Origin: Larkinella insperata
GTDB lineage: Bacteria > Bacteroidota > Bacteroidia > Cytophagales > Spirosomataceae
DNA: 64,000 nt
Assembly (NCBI RefSeq): GCF_026248825.1
Contig: NZ_CP110973.1
Span: 62,001-126,000, forward strand
Direction: 5' to 3'
Positions 51,143 to 59,958 of this stretch are shown one piece after another (position 1 is the stretch's first letter; the number at the start of each line of letters is the position of its first letter). The translations under genes and the position numbers were made by a program. Under the pieces are notes generated by a model. The model saw nothing but the letters and a program-made list of their open reading frames with translations, did no database searches and had not been told where the DNA came from.

Positions 51143-51991
51143 ATGAAACGCATTAATCCTCTTTTGCTGATCATCGCCCTGCTGGCTTGCGGTGCCTTTA
51201 GCGCGAATGCCCAGCGCAATCCGGAAGACAAGGCTGGCTGGCGACTCGGCGCGCAATCCTATTCCTTCCGGCTATTTACCTTTGCCGAAGCCCTCCGCAA
51301 GATTGACAGTTGCGGCCTGAAATACGTCGAAGCGTTTCCCGGCCAAACCATCGGCGGTGGCATTGAAGGCAAAATGGATTATAAAATGGACGCAGCCACC
51401 CGTCAGGCCGTTAAGAAGATGGTGAAAGAAAAGGGATTGGCTTTCTCGGCTTTTGGCGTGGTGAACGCTCCCAATGAAGCCGACTGGAAGGCGCTGTTTG
51501 AATTTGCCAAAGACATGGGCATTTCAAACATCAATACCGAGCCCAAAGTAGAGCAGATTCCATACATCGCCCGGCTGGCCGACGAGTATAAAATCAATGT
51601 TGCCCTGCACAACCACCCCAAGCCGTCGCACTACTGGCACCCCGACTCGGTGCTGGCCGTAATCGGAACGAGCAAGTACATTGGTGCCTGCGCCGACATT
51701 GGTCACTGGGTGCGCTCGGGTATGGACCCCGTCGATTGCCTGAAAAAGCTCCAGGGACACATCCTGGGTATGCACTTCAAGGATGTCAAGAAAGATACGC
51801 CGGACGGCAAATACCACGACGTGATCTGGGGAACCGGCGATTGTAAAGTTGATGCGGTCATTGCCGAACTCAAACGTCAGAAATTCAAGGGTCCAATTTC
51901 GGTGGAATACGAACACCATTGGGAAAACAACGGCCCCGAAATTGCCGAAAGCGTCAAGTACTTCCGAAGCGCCTACAACAAAGTGCAGTAA
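51143..51991 (+). CDS. Secreted sugar phosphate isomerase/epimerase-like TIM-barrel protein
   Basis: This 282-aa protein has a signal peptide (LLLIIALLACGAFSANAQ). The cysteine in ALLACGA might also be read as a weak lipobox. The rest is an AP endonuclease 2/xylose-isomerase-like TIM barrel: GAQSYSFRLFTFAEAL, YVEAFPG, FSAFGV, ALHNHPK, GACADIGHWVRSG, MHFKDV and SVEYEHHW. The metal-site His, Asp and Glu residues appear present. Homologues in Bacteroidota often lie in sugar-degradation loci and may act on 3-keto sugars; the substrate is not known here. A strong terminator follows. Confidence 0.88.
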   Translation: MKRINPLLLIIALLACGAFSANAQRNPEDKAGWRLGAQSYSFRLFTFAEALRKIDSCGLKYVEAFPGQTIGGGIEGKMDYKMDAATRQAVKKMVKEKGLAFSAFGVVNAPNEADWKALFEFAKDMGISNINTEPKVEQIPYIARLADEYKINVALHNHPKPSHYWHPDSVLAVIGTSKYIGACADIGHWVRSGMDPVDCLKKLQGHILGMHFKDVKKDTPDGKYHDVIWGTGDCKVDAVIAELKRQKFKGPISVEYEHHWENNGPEIAESVKYFRSAYNKVQ

Positions 51992-51996
51992 ACACG

Positions 51997-52029
51997 AAAA
52001 AGCCCCGGTCCTGCGATCGGGGCTTTTTC
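51997..52029 (+). terminator. Rho-independent terminator after the TIM-barrel gene
   Basis: AAAAAGCCCCGGTC-CTGC-GATCGGGGCTTTTT with following TCTTTC; the A/T flanks let it work on both strands. Confidence 0.88.
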
Positions 52030-52055
52030 TTTCTGGTGTGGAATAGATCGGATTA

Positions 52056-52442
52056 TCAGCGCAAAGAAACGGCACGCTCGGCCTGAACCGGTTTTTTGGT
52101 TTGCAGGTTGACTTCTTTACTAACTTTGGAAGAACCGTCGCTGACGACGATGGTATACACCCCATCCTGCAATTGATTCAGGTCAAAACGGGTACGGGTG
52201 GACGTTTCATTTTTAGTCAGTCGGTGCGTGGCCAGAACCGTACCCTGACCATCCAGCAGCGCAACATCGAGGGTTGTGCCTTTTTCTTTCGCCACCATTA
52301 CGTTTATTTTGGCGGTTTCAACGGAAGGATACAGGCCAACCTGGTACGAAGTGGCCGTTTTTTCGTTGTCGTTGTTTGCGAAAGTTGCGGTGGAAGTACT
52401 GAGGGCCAGCGCTACAAGTACAGAGGAAATGAACGTTTTCAT
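52056..52442 (-). CDS. Small secreted beta-sandwich protein (type IX sorting-domain-like or DUF3244-like)
   Basis: This 128-aa protein has a signal peptide (MKTFISSVLVALALSTSTATFA). ATG 52532 would add 30 residues ahead of it, so 52442 is preferred. The mature part is one beta-sandwich: YPSVETAKINVMVAKEKG, LDVALLDGQGTVLATHRL, and LNQLQDGVYTIVVSDGSSKVSKEVNL. This looks like the fold of type IX C-terminal sorting domains (NPxxxxxxv...LydxxGxxv...Lpx GvYxlxi...). The domain stands alone with no cargo. Function is unknown; periplasmic or secreted location is likely. Confidence 0.8.
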   Translation of the reverse strand: MKTFISSVLVALALSTSTATFANNDNEKTATSYQVGLYPSVETAKINVMVAKEKGTTLDVALLDGQGTVLATHRLTKNETSTRTRFDLNQLQDGVYTIVVSDGSSKVSKEVNLQTKKPVQAERAVSLR

Positions 52443-52754
52443 GGTGTGTGATTGTGAGTGTTCAGATTTGTTGTTGTTTGTCTTCTTTGACGATTCAAAG
52501 ATAACGGCCTGAAACAACACCATCCGAAACATAGTACGTTAACGGTTTTTGTGGATGGCTGAACGGTTTGAATTCTGGATGAATAATTAAACGGCAACCG
52601 CCAAGCCAATTTCTTAACCAACACATTTACAACCGATTGCACTTAAATATTCTATTTTTATTTTGCGCCCCTGACAAATGAACACGCAACGCCGGCCGCT
52701 GAACAGCCCAAGAAAAGACATACAAAACCTGCTATTTCAGTATAAAATTTGGAA
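52443..52754. other. Divergent intergenic region with a candidate promoter box
   Basis: AT-rich, 312 bp, between the small secreted protein (minus) and pgeF (plus). TATCTTTG on the minus strand at 52503-52496 matches TAnnTTTG, 53 bp before the minus gene's ATG. The plus side has TATTTTTATTTTG near 52655-52667, a near match. No ORF is supported. Confidence 0.45.
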
Positions 52755-53522
52755 ATGATTTTTTCAGAACTAGTTTACCGCATTCCACCCGTTTTTGACT
52801 CTTTCCAGGGAGTGGTGGCCGCCGAAAGCACCCGGCACGGTGGTGTCAGCCCCGCTCCGTTTGCCTCCCTGAATGTCGGCATCAACACAACCGATACACC
52901 CGAGAACGTAGCCGAAAATCGCCGACGTTTGTTCTCCAGTCTCCAAATAGATCCTGACCAGGTAGCTGCCTCGTATCAGGTGCATGGCGATCGGATTTTG
53001 ACGGTTACGCAGCCGGGACGGTTTGAAGGGTACGACGCCCTGATGACCAACCTGCCCAATCATTTCCTGACGGTTACCGTAGCGGATTGTACGCCCATCC
53101 TGATTTATGACGCTGGGCAGCGGGCGGTGGCGGCCGTTCATGCAGGTTGGCGCGGAACCGTTGCCCGACTGGTTGAAAAAACTGTCAAGGCCATGCACGA
53201 ACGATTTGGGACGCAGCCGGAAGAGTGTTTTGCTTACGTCGGCACCTGTATCGATCAGGCGTCTTTTGAAGTCGGGCCGGAGGTGGCCGAGCAGTTTGGT
53301 GAAACCTTTAAACGGTTTGACCCGGAGCGGCAGAAATTTCTGATTGATTTAAAAGCCGCCAACATGGCCCAACTGCTGGCGGCAGGCATCCCGGCTACTC
53401 AGATCGGGGTTTCACCGTATTCGACGGTTTTGCATACCCAGGATTATTTCTCGTTCCGGGCCGAAAATGGAAATACGGGTCGGATGCTGGCTATCATCGG
53501 GCTGCGTTCTGATTTTCAATAG
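52755..53522 (+). CDS. pgeF: Peptidoglycan editing factor PgeF (multicopper polyphenol oxidase family)
   Basis: This 255-aa cytoplasmic protein belongs to the YlmD/YfiH family, which removes mis-incorporated amino acids from peptidoglycan precursors and has reported purine nucleoside activity. The metal-binding residues are in YQVHGDRI, VTVADCTPILIYD and AAVHAGWRGTVARL; the C-terminal half has CIDQASFEVGPEV and SYSTVLHTQDYFSFRAENG-like motifs. The start could also be two codons earlier (52749, MEMIFSEL). It is followed after 74 bp by a small membrane protein on the same strand. Confidence 0.92.
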   Translation: MIFSELVYRIPPVFDSFQGVVAAESTRHGGVSPAPFASLNVGINTTDTPENVAENRRRLFSSLQIDPDQVAASYQVHGDRILTVTQPGRFEGYDALMTNLPNHFLTVTVADCTPILIYDAGQRAVAAVHAGWRGTVARLVEKTVKAMHERFGTQPEECFAYVGTCIDQASFEVGPEVAEQFGETFKRFDPERQKFLIDLKAANMAQLLAAGIPATQIGVSPYSTVLHTQDYFSFRAENGNTGRMLAIIGLRSDFQ

Positions 53523-53596
53523 GACCGATCAGGCGAATTTGAAAAACAAACCCGGACGTGCCGAGTTCTATACCCATACACAAAACGCACAAGGAT

Positions 53597-53854
53597 ATGG
53601 GACTCTTAATGACAATATTGGTCGGAGCCATCGCCGGTTGGCTGGCAGACCTTGTTTTTAAACGGTTTTCGTTTTCACTGTTTACCGAAATATTGCTTGG
53701 TATAGCCGGGGCCTTTGTTGGTGGCTGGATTTTTGGGAACACCTTCGCAACCGGAGCCGGTGGTATGCTCGACCGGATTCTGACGGCTTTTGTCGGTGCG
53801 GTTATCATCCTGGGTATTGCCGCCCTGATCAAAAGATCACGGAGGACAGCTTAA
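53597..53854 (+). CDS. GlsB/YeaQ/YmgE-family stress-associated membrane protein
   Basis: This 85-aa protein has three predicted TM helices with glycine zippers: LMTILVGAIAGWLADLVF, EILLGIAGAFVGGWIFG and AFVGAVIILGIAALI, and ends in a basic tail KRSRRTA. This is the transglycosylase-associated protein pattern. The start MGLLMTILVG is preferred over an in-frame ATG at 53558 that would add 13 polar residues. Members are small inner-membrane proteins induced by stress; the molecular role is unknown. It is probably co-transcribed with pgeF. Confidence 0.88.
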   Translation: MGLLMTILVGAIAGWLADLVFKRFSFSLFTEILLGIAGAFVGGWIFGNTFATGAGGMLDRILTAFVGAVIILGIAALIKRSRRTA

Positions 53855-53863
53855 TAAGGATTC

Positions 53864-53904
53864 AATCCTGTCCGGATAGCTGAATAAGTTGTTCGGACAG
53901 GATT
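53864..53904. terminator. Hairpin shared by convergent genes, overlapping the birA stop codon
   Basis: AATCCTGTCCG (53864-53874) pairs with CGGACAGGATT (53894-53904). The distal arm overlaps the birA stop codon by 2 bases. ATTGAATAAC follows on the plus side, with no long T run. Confidence 0.6.
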
Positions 53905-54670
53905 ATTGAATAACAAACTCTACTTCTTTAAACGCAAAGCTTTTTAACTTCTCACCCACCTGGATGGCCAATCGGCCGCTTTCTTCAACGCCGACGATCA
54001 TTCCCCGAAAGCGTTCCTCATCCGCAATAAATTCGCTTTCTTCCTGATACCGGAATAAACGTTGCAGGTAATTCGTTTTCAAAACATCGCGTTGCCCGGC
54101 ACGTAAGGCCAAATACCGCTTTTCGAGCGATTCTAATAACGACGGCAAGACGTCCGGGAGAACGAAATCACACTCATTTGGTGTTTCATTAATGAGGGAG
54201 GTGGCCGTCGCCGTTTGAAAGCGTGTCTGGTTGATATTCAGCCCGATTCCTACTACCGACCAGGCGATTGAATAGCCGTATAACGTGTTTTCAATCAGAA
54301 TACCGCCAATTTTTCGTTGTTCAACATACAGGTCGTTCGGCCATTTGACTTTCAGCCGGTCGTTCAGGTACGTAGCCAGCCAGTCACTGATTCCCAGCGA
54401 CACGGCAATATTTAGCCAGAACTGTTCGTTGGCCTGCAAAAAAGAAGGTTGCAAAATAACGGAGAAAGTCAGGTTTTGCCCCGGTTGGGCTTCCCACTGA
54501 TTACCCCGCTGTCCCCGACCCGCCGTTTGGTGGTCTGTTACAACGACGGTTCCATCCAAAGCGGCTTCATTGGTAATCAGACTGGCCGCAATGTCGTTGG
54601 TTGACTGACAAGTTGGCAGATATTTAATTTTTTGGCCAATAAATAAGGTTTTGGGTCGAAACTTGTACAA
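53903..54670 (-). CDS. birA: Biotin--[acetyl-CoA-carboxylase] ligase, no DNA-binding domain
   Basis: This 255-aa protein is a monofunctional biotin ligase that attaches biotin to the carboxyl carrier protein. The catalytic domain begins at once (YLPTCQSTNDIA) and has TDHQTAGRGQRGNQW (biotinyl-AMP loop), LKVKWPNDLYVEQRKIGGILIE and GIGLNINQT. The C-terminal SH3-like domain (about 205-255) closes it. There is no N-terminal winged helix, so it cannot act as the bio-operon repressor. It is divergent from rsfS with a 100-bp gap. The birA-rsfS-ftsH order is common in Cytophagales. Confidence 0.95.
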   Translation of the reverse strand: MYKFRPKTLFIGQKIKYLPTCQSTNDIAASLITNEAALDGTVVVTDHQTAGRGQRGNQWEAQPGQNLTFSVILQPSFLQANEQFWLNIAVSLGISDWLATYLNDRLKVKWPNDLYVEQRKIGGILIENTLYGYSIAWSVVGIGLNINQTRFQTATATSLINETPNECDFVLPDVLPSLLESLEKRYLALRAGQRDVLKTNYLQRLFRYQEESEFIADEERFRGMIVGVEESGRLAIQVGEKLKSFAFKEVEFVIQ

Positions 54671-54770
54671 ATTTTTAATACATTTAGTTGGATGAATGCC
54701 GAATTACGGTACAAAACCTTGTTTGTAGCCCGTACCCGCTGATTCGGTCTGTGCAATTTAAACCAGTAGC

Positions 54771-55154
54771 ATGAGAATTAACAAACCAAAAGAATTATCA
54801 TCCGAAGAACTCTGCAAACTCGTCGTGAAGGGGATGCAGGAAAAGAAAGCCATTGACATTGTTGTCATGGATCTTCGCGAAGTTAAAAATGCCATTTCCG
54901 ATTACTTTGTAATTTGCTCCGGTACGTCGGACACACAGATTGACGCAATTGCCGATTCTGTCGAAGAAGAAGTATACAAATCCAGCCAGGCTAATCCCTG
55001 GCACGAAGAGGGCAAAATGAATCGGGAATGGATTCTTCTTGATTATGTGGATGTTGTTGTCCATATTTTCAAAAAGGAACGCCGGGTTTTTTATGACCTT
55101 GAACAACTTTGGGGCGATGCCGAAATCCACACCGTGGAAGAAACCTTTGCCTGA
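54771..55154 (+). CDS. rsfS: Ribosomal silencing factor RsfS
   Basis: This 127-aa protein has the Iojap/RsfS fold: AIDIVVMDLREVKNAISDYFVICSGTSDTQIDAIADSVEE, ANPWHEEGKMNREWILLDYVDVVVHIF and RVFYDLEQLWGDAE. RsfS binds uL14 on the large ribosomal subunit and blocks subunit joining when nutrients are low. It is ahead of ftsH, separated by a hairpin and a 190-bp gap, so ftsH probably has its own promoter too. Confidence 0.96.
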   Translation: MRINKPKELSSEELCKLVVKGMQEKKAIDIVVMDLREVKNAISDYFVICSGTSDTQIDAIADSVEEEVYKSSQANPWHEEGKMNREWILLDYVDVVVHIFKKERRVFYDLEQLWGDAEIHTVEETFA

Positions 55155-55170
55155 TCGATAGAACGGTATA

Positions 55171-55196
55171 ACGGGTCAGACTCACGTCTGACCCGT
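55171..55196 (+). terminator. Hairpin after rsfS
   Basis: ACGGGTCAGAC-TCAC-GTCTGACCCGT has a perfect 11-bp stem 17 bp past the rsfS stop, with no T run following. It may be a weak terminator or an mRNA-end stabiliser. Confidence 0.6.
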
Positions 55197-55344
55197 AAGC
55201 AGACTACGGAATGAGTGTTTATCCGCTCTGAGAACCACCTGCCCCGGAAACACTCCGTTTATCGAAACCAGAGCCCCACAGAAACAATCCATTCCTAAAT
55301 GGTGTTTCCTTTTTTATCTATTTAGCCGTAATTCTGTTGCCAAA

Positions 55345-57375
55345 ATGCCTGATAATAATAGAAATCCACTATCACCCAGAACGCCCCGTCGGCCTAACTT
55401 CCAAGGCTGGATTGTAGCGATCCTGATTGCAGCGATCCTCGGGATAACCTTTTTCAACCGCAGCAGCGCCGTTCGAGAGACTACGATACGCGGTTTTGAA
55501 AAGATGGTTAAAAACAAGGAAGTCGAAGAGGTTGTCATTGTAAACAATGACGTCGTTGAAGTAACCCTGACCAGACAAGCATTACAGCAAAAATACCGCA
55601 ACCTGTTTCAGGATAAGTCCTACTTCAATTCGGATTCCGGACCTCATTTCCAATTCCGGGTTTCGTCCGCGGAGTCTTTCAAGAAAGACCTGGACCGTAT
55701 TCAGGAGGGTGTACCTGATAATGAGAGAATTGATTACAAAATAGAACAACGAAGCGACTGGAGTGGATTCTTGTCCACCTGGGGTTTCTTCATTGTTATG
55801 ATTCTGGCCATGTATTTCCTGCTGGGCCGCATGTCGGGTGGCGCCGGACCGGGTGGTCAGATCTTCAACATTGGCAAATCCAAAGCTGCGCTGTTTGACG
55901 CCGAAAACCGGGTTAAGATTACGTTCAACGACGTAGCGGGCTTGGATGAAGCGAAAGAAGAAATCAAAGAGATTGTCGACTACCTGAAAAACCCGACCAA
56001 GTTCACCAAATTGGGTGCCAAAATTCCAAAAGGTGCTCTGCTGGTAGGCCCTCCGGGAACGGGTAAAACCTTGTTAGCCAAAGCCGTAGCGGGTGAAGCC
56101 GGTGTGCCGTTCTTCTCGCTGTCTGGTTCTGACTTTGTTGAAATGTTTGTTGGGGTGGGTGCCGCCCGGGTGCGTGACTTGTTCAAACAGGCCAAGGAAA
56201 AAGCCCCTTGTATCATCTTCATCGATGAAATTGACGCCGTTGGCCGGTCCCGTGGTCGGGGCTCCATGCCGGGCGCCAATGACGAGCGGGAAAACACGCT
56301 GAACTCCCTGCTGGTTGAAATGGACGGTTTTGCTACCGACTCCGGAATCATTATTCTGGCAGCTACCAACCGCCCCGACGTATTGGACTCCGCGTTACTG
56401 CGGCCCGGCCGGTTTGACCGCCAGATCAGCATCGACAAGCCGGATATTGTAGGTCGTGAAGCTATTTTCCGGGTCCACCTGAAACCCATCAAACTGGCTT
56501 CGGATGTTGATCCGAAAGAACTGGCAACACAAACACCGGGTTTTGCCGGAGCTGATATTGCCAACGTTTGTAACGAAGCGGCCCTAATTGCAGCCCGCCG
56601 AAACAAAGAATCTGTTGATATGTCCGACTTCCAGTACGCGATGGACCGCGTAATTGGTGGTCTGGAAAAGAAAAACAAACTCATCTCACCGGAGGAAAAA
56701 GAGATTGTGGCCTACCACGAAGCGGGTCACGCTGTAACGGGCTGGTTCCTTGAACACGCCGATCCGCTGGTGAAAGTAACGATCGTACCTCGCGGTGTAG
56801 CGGCTCTGGGTTACGCGCAATACCTGCCCCGTGAGCAGTACCTGTATCGTACGGAGCAACTCATCGACGAAATGTGTATGACGTTGGGCGGCCGCGCGGC
56901 TGAAGAGAATATCTTCGGAAAAATTTCAACCGGAGCCCTAAGTGACCTTGAACGGATCACGAAGCTAGCCTACAGCATGGTAACGATGTACGGGATGAAT
57001 GACAAAATTGGTAATGTTTCGTTCTATGATTCAAAACAGAGCGAATACCAGTTTAATAAGCCCTATTCGGAAGCCACCGCTGAAGCCATCGACGACGAAG
57101 TTCGCAAGATCATTGATGCGGCTTACGCTCGTACGAAAGATCTGCTTGATAGAAATCGGGCCGGTCTGGAAGCCGTAGCGAAAGAACTGCTCGAAAAGGA
57201 GATTCTGTTCCAGAAAGACCTGGTTCGTATTCTTGGCAAACGTCCTTTCCTAAAAGAAACGACTTACCAGGCTTACAAAAACTCCGGTGAAATCGTGGAA
57301 GAAGAGATTGGTACAAACAGCAAGCCGGAACAAACCGAGCCGCTACCGACACCGGACTTGCCTGCGTTATCATAA
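55345..57375 (+). CDS. ftsH: ATP-dependent zinc metalloprotease FtsH
   Basis: This 676-aa inner-membrane protease degrades damaged membrane proteins and short-lived regulators. It has TM1 (about 17-35), a periplasmic FtsH_ext domain, TM2 (about 150-168), and an AAA+ domain with Walker A GPPGTGKT (235-242), Walker B IIFIDEIDAVG and second region of homology (ATNRPDVLDSALLRPGRFDR). The peptidase has the zinc site HEAGH (458-462). The C-terminal tail is rich in Glu, Pro and Thr. It has the full family length and sits between rsfS and cdsA as in related genomes. Confidence 0.98.
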   Translation: MPDNNRNPLSPRTPRRPNFQGWIVAILIAAILGITFFNRSSAVRETTIRGFEKMVKNKEVEEVVIVNNDVVEVTLTRQALQQKYRNLFQDKSYFNSDSGPHFQFRVSSAESFKKDLDRIQEGVPDNERIDYKIEQRSDWSGFLSTWGFFIVMILAMYFLLGRMSGGAGPGGQIFNIGKSKAALFDAENRVKITFNDVAGLDEAKEEIKEIVDYLKNPTKFTKLGAKIPKGALLVGPPGTGKTLLAKAVAGEAGVPFFSLSGSDFVEMFVGVGAARVRDLFKQAKEKAPCIIFIDEIDAVGRSRGRGSMPGANDERENTLNSLLVEMDGFATDSGIIILAATNRPDVLDSALLRPGRFDRQISIDKPDIVGREAIFRVHLKPIKLASDVDPKELATQTPGFAGADIANVCNEAALIAARRNKESVDMSDFQYAMDRVIGGLEKKNKLISPEEKEIVAYHEAGHAVTGWFLEHADPLVKVTIVPRGVAALGYAQYLPREQYLYRTEQLIDEMCMTLGGRAAEENIFGKISTGALSDLERITKLAYSMVTMYGMNDKIGNVSFYDSKQSEYQFNKPYSEATAEAIDDEVRKIIDAAYARTKDLLDRNRAGLEAVAKELLEKEILFQKDLVRILGKRPFLKETTYQAYKNSGEIVEEEIGTNSKPEQTEPLPTPDLPALS

Positions 57376-57393
57376 GGCCAGTTTGACTAAATA

Positions 57394-57423
57394 AAAAAAG
57401 CCGACGTACGTCGGCTTTTTTTA
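57394..57423 (+). terminator. Rho-independent terminator of ftsH
   Basis: AAAAAAAGCCGACGTACGTCGGCTTTTTTT is a self-complementary stem with A and T flanks, so it can act on both strands and may also serve the converging gene. Confidence 0.88.
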
Positions 57424-57466
57424 TACCCAAAGGATTTAAGAACAATACGAAGTGACCAATCTAGAC

Positions 57467-58237
57467 TTACCTAAACTTATAGCCAGTCACATCAAAAGAA
57501 TAATTTGTTGGGCCGAAGTGGATTAGTCTAAGCGTGCTGGTGGCGGGTTTTCCGTTTACTTTCTCCGAAAAATATTCCTTTTTGGATTGAACCAGCAATT
57601 CATTGGGTGCGAGCGACGAAGAGAAGTTGATGCTGTGGGCATCAGGCAGCTTGGCTTCCAGCGCTAGTTCATTGAATAGATACAGGGGATACGAATTGAA
57701 GGGCACCTCGGCTACCCAAAGCCATTCCGTATCTTTCGGCCCCAGGCTAGCCCGGTATTCCGTTGCCGTCAGACCGTATTGCGTTCCTTCACGACCCGTA
57801 GCCCGGTAGCGTTGATTGAACCGGTTATGGCACGCATCAGCACGGTTGGGTGCGTAAAAAGACTTACCGACATGGTACTGCATGATTACCTTTCCTTCGT
57901 ATTTGTCGGCCACGTACACCCGGTAACTTCCGTCCGGTTGTCCGGTTACAAACGTGTACCCGCCTACGACGCCCGGAAAACTCAGATTGGCTAACTTACG
58001 GTCAAATCCAAATTGCCCCGTTTGTGAATTCAGTAACACCTGATAACGAACAACCGAACCGTTGTAATCGATTTGTTCGTAGACCAGAACCCGATCAAAT
58101 ACCAGTTTCTGGGGCGCTACCGGGCGGCTTTTCGTTACCATTGCCAATTCCGACTGTGCGTGAACCGGTGGTACTTCCTCTCCCAATAACCCCATAAAGC
58201 CTACCAAACCGGCTAATGCAATAAACCGTTTTTTCAT
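57467..58237 (-). CDS. Secreted protein of unknown function
   Basis: I do not recognise this 256-aa protein. It has a signal peptide (MKKRFIALAGLVGFMGLLGEEVPPVHAQ). The mature part is rich in beta strands and aromatic residues: LVYEQIDYNGSVVRYQVLLNSQTGQFGFDR, GGYTFVTGQPDGSYRVYVADKYEGK, TEWLWVAEVPFNSYPLYLFNEL, and a final NYSFDVTGYKFR. There is no cysteine-rich motif or catalytic signature. It lies between ftsH and lpxH, transcribed against ftsH. A periplasmic or surface location is likely. Confidence 0.85.
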   Translation of the reverse strand: MKKRFIALAGLVGFMGLLGEEVPPVHAQSELAMVTKSRPVAPQKLVFDRVLVYEQIDYNGSVVRYQVLLNSQTGQFGFDRKLANLSFPGVVGGYTFVTGQPDGSYRVYVADKYEGKVIMQYHVGKSFYAPNRADACHNRFNQRYRATGREGTQYGLTATEYRASLGPKDTEWLWVAEVPFNSYPLYLFNELALEAKLPDAHSINFSSSLAPNELLVQSKKEYFSEKVNGKPATSTLRLIHFGPTNYSFDVTGYKFR

Positions 58238-58325
58238 AGTAACGTAACGTACAAGTTTTCTTGAATCAATAGCTTTCTTTTTGATGTTGCAATATGCAAG
58301 TTTCGGAGGTAATGAAGCAATATAT

Positions 58326-58333
58326 TACTTTTG
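58326..58333 (+). promoter_or_regulatory. Candidate -7 promoter box of the LpxH-like gene
   Basis: TACTTTTG matches TAnnTTTG 19 bp before the ATG at 58353. A TTTC (58301-58304) 21 bp upstream is a near match to the -33 TTTG. Confidence 0.45.
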
Positions 58334-58352
58334 TATTCCTGAAAATTTATTC

Positions 58353-59129
58353 ATGTTTCCTACAGAATCATTAGCGCTCCCACCGGGTCAAGCCGTATAC
58401 TTTGCATCTGATTTTCACTTAGGCATTCCCTCACCAACCGCCAGCCGCGAGCGTGAAGCCCGGGTTATTCGCTGGCTAACCAACGCTCAAACCGATGCTG
58501 CAGCGATTTTTCTGGTTGGCGATGTGTTCGATTTCTGGTTCGAATACCGCAGTGTGATCCCCAAAGGGTTTAGCCGTTTGCAGGGCAAGCTGGCCGAACT
58601 GGCCGACAGCGGGCTACCAATCATTCTGTTTACCGGGAATCACGATATGTGGATGGCCGACTACTTTGCCGAAGAAATGGGCATTCCGACCTACCGGCGA
58701 CCAAAATCCTACGAAATTGGCGGCAAACGGTTTTTGGTAGGCCACGGCGACGGCCTTGGTCCCGGCGATTTTAAATACAAGCAGCTCAAGAAGCTTTTTG
58801 AGAACGGCATGGCCCGCTGGTTTTTTAGCTGGCTTCACCCCGATATCGGTATGGCGTTTGGCAATGGCTGGTCGCGCAAACGCAAAGAATCCGAACAACA
58901 TAGAACGGAAGAATTCAAAGGCGACGAACAAGAGTGGCTTTGGCAGTATTGCCGGGAAGTGGAAAGCCGTCAGCACCACGACTACTACATTTTCGGCCAC
59001 CGCCACCTTGCCCTGGATTTGAGAGTAAACGACAATAGCCGGTACATTAACCTGGGTGAGTGGATTAACCTAAACACCTACGCCCGGTTTGACGGCCAGG
59101 ATACGAAGCTGCTGACGTTTGAAAGCTAA
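58353..59129 (+). CDS. lpxH: UDP-2,3-diacylglucosamine diphosphatase (LpxH-like)
   Basis: This 258-aa calcineurin-like hydrolase should split UDP-2,3-diacylglucosamine to lipid X and UMP in lipid A synthesis, at the inner face of the membrane. All metal motifs are in order: SDFHLG, GDVFDFWFEY, GNHDMWM, GHGDGLG and FGHRHL. An Arg/Lys-rich middle (SRKRKESEQHRTEE) fits the lid region that docks on the membrane. ATG 58353 (MFPTESLALPPG) is preferred over 58281, which would add 24 poorly conserved residues. It sits beside genes for membrane biogenesis (cdsA). Confidence 0.93.
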   Translation: MFPTESLALPPGQAVYFASDFHLGIPSPTASREREARVIRWLTNAQTDAAAIFLVGDVFDFWFEYRSVIPKGFSRLQGKLAELADSGLPIILFTGNHDMWMADYFAEEMGIPTYRRPKSYEIGGKRFLVGHGDGLGPGDFKYKQLKKLFENGMARWFFSWLHPDIGMAFGNGWSRKRKESEQHRTEEFKGDEQEWLWQYCREVESRQHHDYYIFGHRHLALDLRVNDNSRYINLGEWINLNTYARFDGQDTKLLTFES

Positions 59130-59146
59130 AAGCCTATAGCCGAAAA

Positions 59147-59878
59147 TCAGTTATTCTTGAGAATATCCTGCCGCGAGAGTCCTTCCGGTGGAGTAGCGTT
59201 GAGTTCCTGCCGGAAATCCTTCTTCTTCAGATCACCGTTTTTGACGGATTTGATAAAATTAGCCCAGGCAAACGGATTCAGGAAAGGTATAGTGGTCATC
59301 TGAGATCGACCCGTCATGGATTCGCGGCCAAACCACTGTTGATTGAGGTAGTATCGGTAGTTACCAGCGGCACTCATGGGCGTCATGGCCGCCAACCGCT
59401 GCATGGATTCTTCGCTGAGATTACGCGCCATGTTCTCACGTTCCTTGGCGTCGGGTAACTTCATGTTAACGAAAGCCTGCTTGAACAACTCCTCCGTCGG
59501 ATACGGGTACACTTTTACTTCCGTCAGCATCTGCACGTCTTCCTGCATGGCTACGACCGCCGAGTAAGAGGCTTCGGTCAACCGGCGGGGAATGATATGG
59601 TATTGTTTTTTATACCCCACGTAACTAAACACAATGCTATCGCCCGGCAAAACCGGAATGGCAAAGTACCCGTTTGTGTTGGACAGAACGCCCCGACCCG
59701 CCCGGGGAATGGAGATGTACGCTTCCGGCAAGGGTTCCGACGTTTTTCCGGCGGTGATGATCCCGGTAAACATAATCAGCTTTTCCTGCCCCTGAGCCCG
59801 TGCAGTTTGCGGAGCGGTTGTCATCAACCCCGCCACAACGGCCAGAACAGTTATAATTTTTATCAATAATGTCTTCAT
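59147..59878 (-). CDS. Secreted carboxypeptidase-regulatory-like domain protein
   Basis: This 243-aa protein has a signal peptide (VVAGLMTTAPQTARAQG). Residues about 36-115 are a carboxypeptidase-D regulatory-like domain (FTGIITAGKTSEPLPEAYISIPRAGRGVLSNTNGYFAIPVLPGD, IVFSYVGYKK). The C-terminal half is helical and unrecognised, with a basic stretch (VKNGDLKKKDF). The domain usually begins TonB-dependent receptors, but no barrel is present, so this is a stand-alone relative with unknown role, likely periplasmic or at the outer membrane. It is 80 bp downstream of cdsA on the same strand and could be co-transcribed. Confidence 0.85.
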   Translation of the reverse strand: MKTLLIKIITVLAVVAGLMTTAPQTARAQGQEKLIMFTGIITAGKTSEPLPEAYISIPRAGRGVLSNTNGYFAIPVLPGDSIVFSYVGYKKQYHIIPRRLTEASYSAVVAMQEDVQMLTEVKVYPYPTEELFKQAFVNMKLPDAKERENMARNLSEESMQRLAAMTPMSAAGNYRYYLNQQWFGRESMTGRSQMTTIPFLNPFAWANFIKSVKNGDLKKKDFRQELNATPPEGLSRQDILKNN

Positions 59879-59958
59879 ATCCTCCTCTTAGAAACGCCCA
59901 TATACAAGGCGTATTGTCCAAATCCTGTGAGCTGATGGAATAGTCTTCCTATTCAAAA

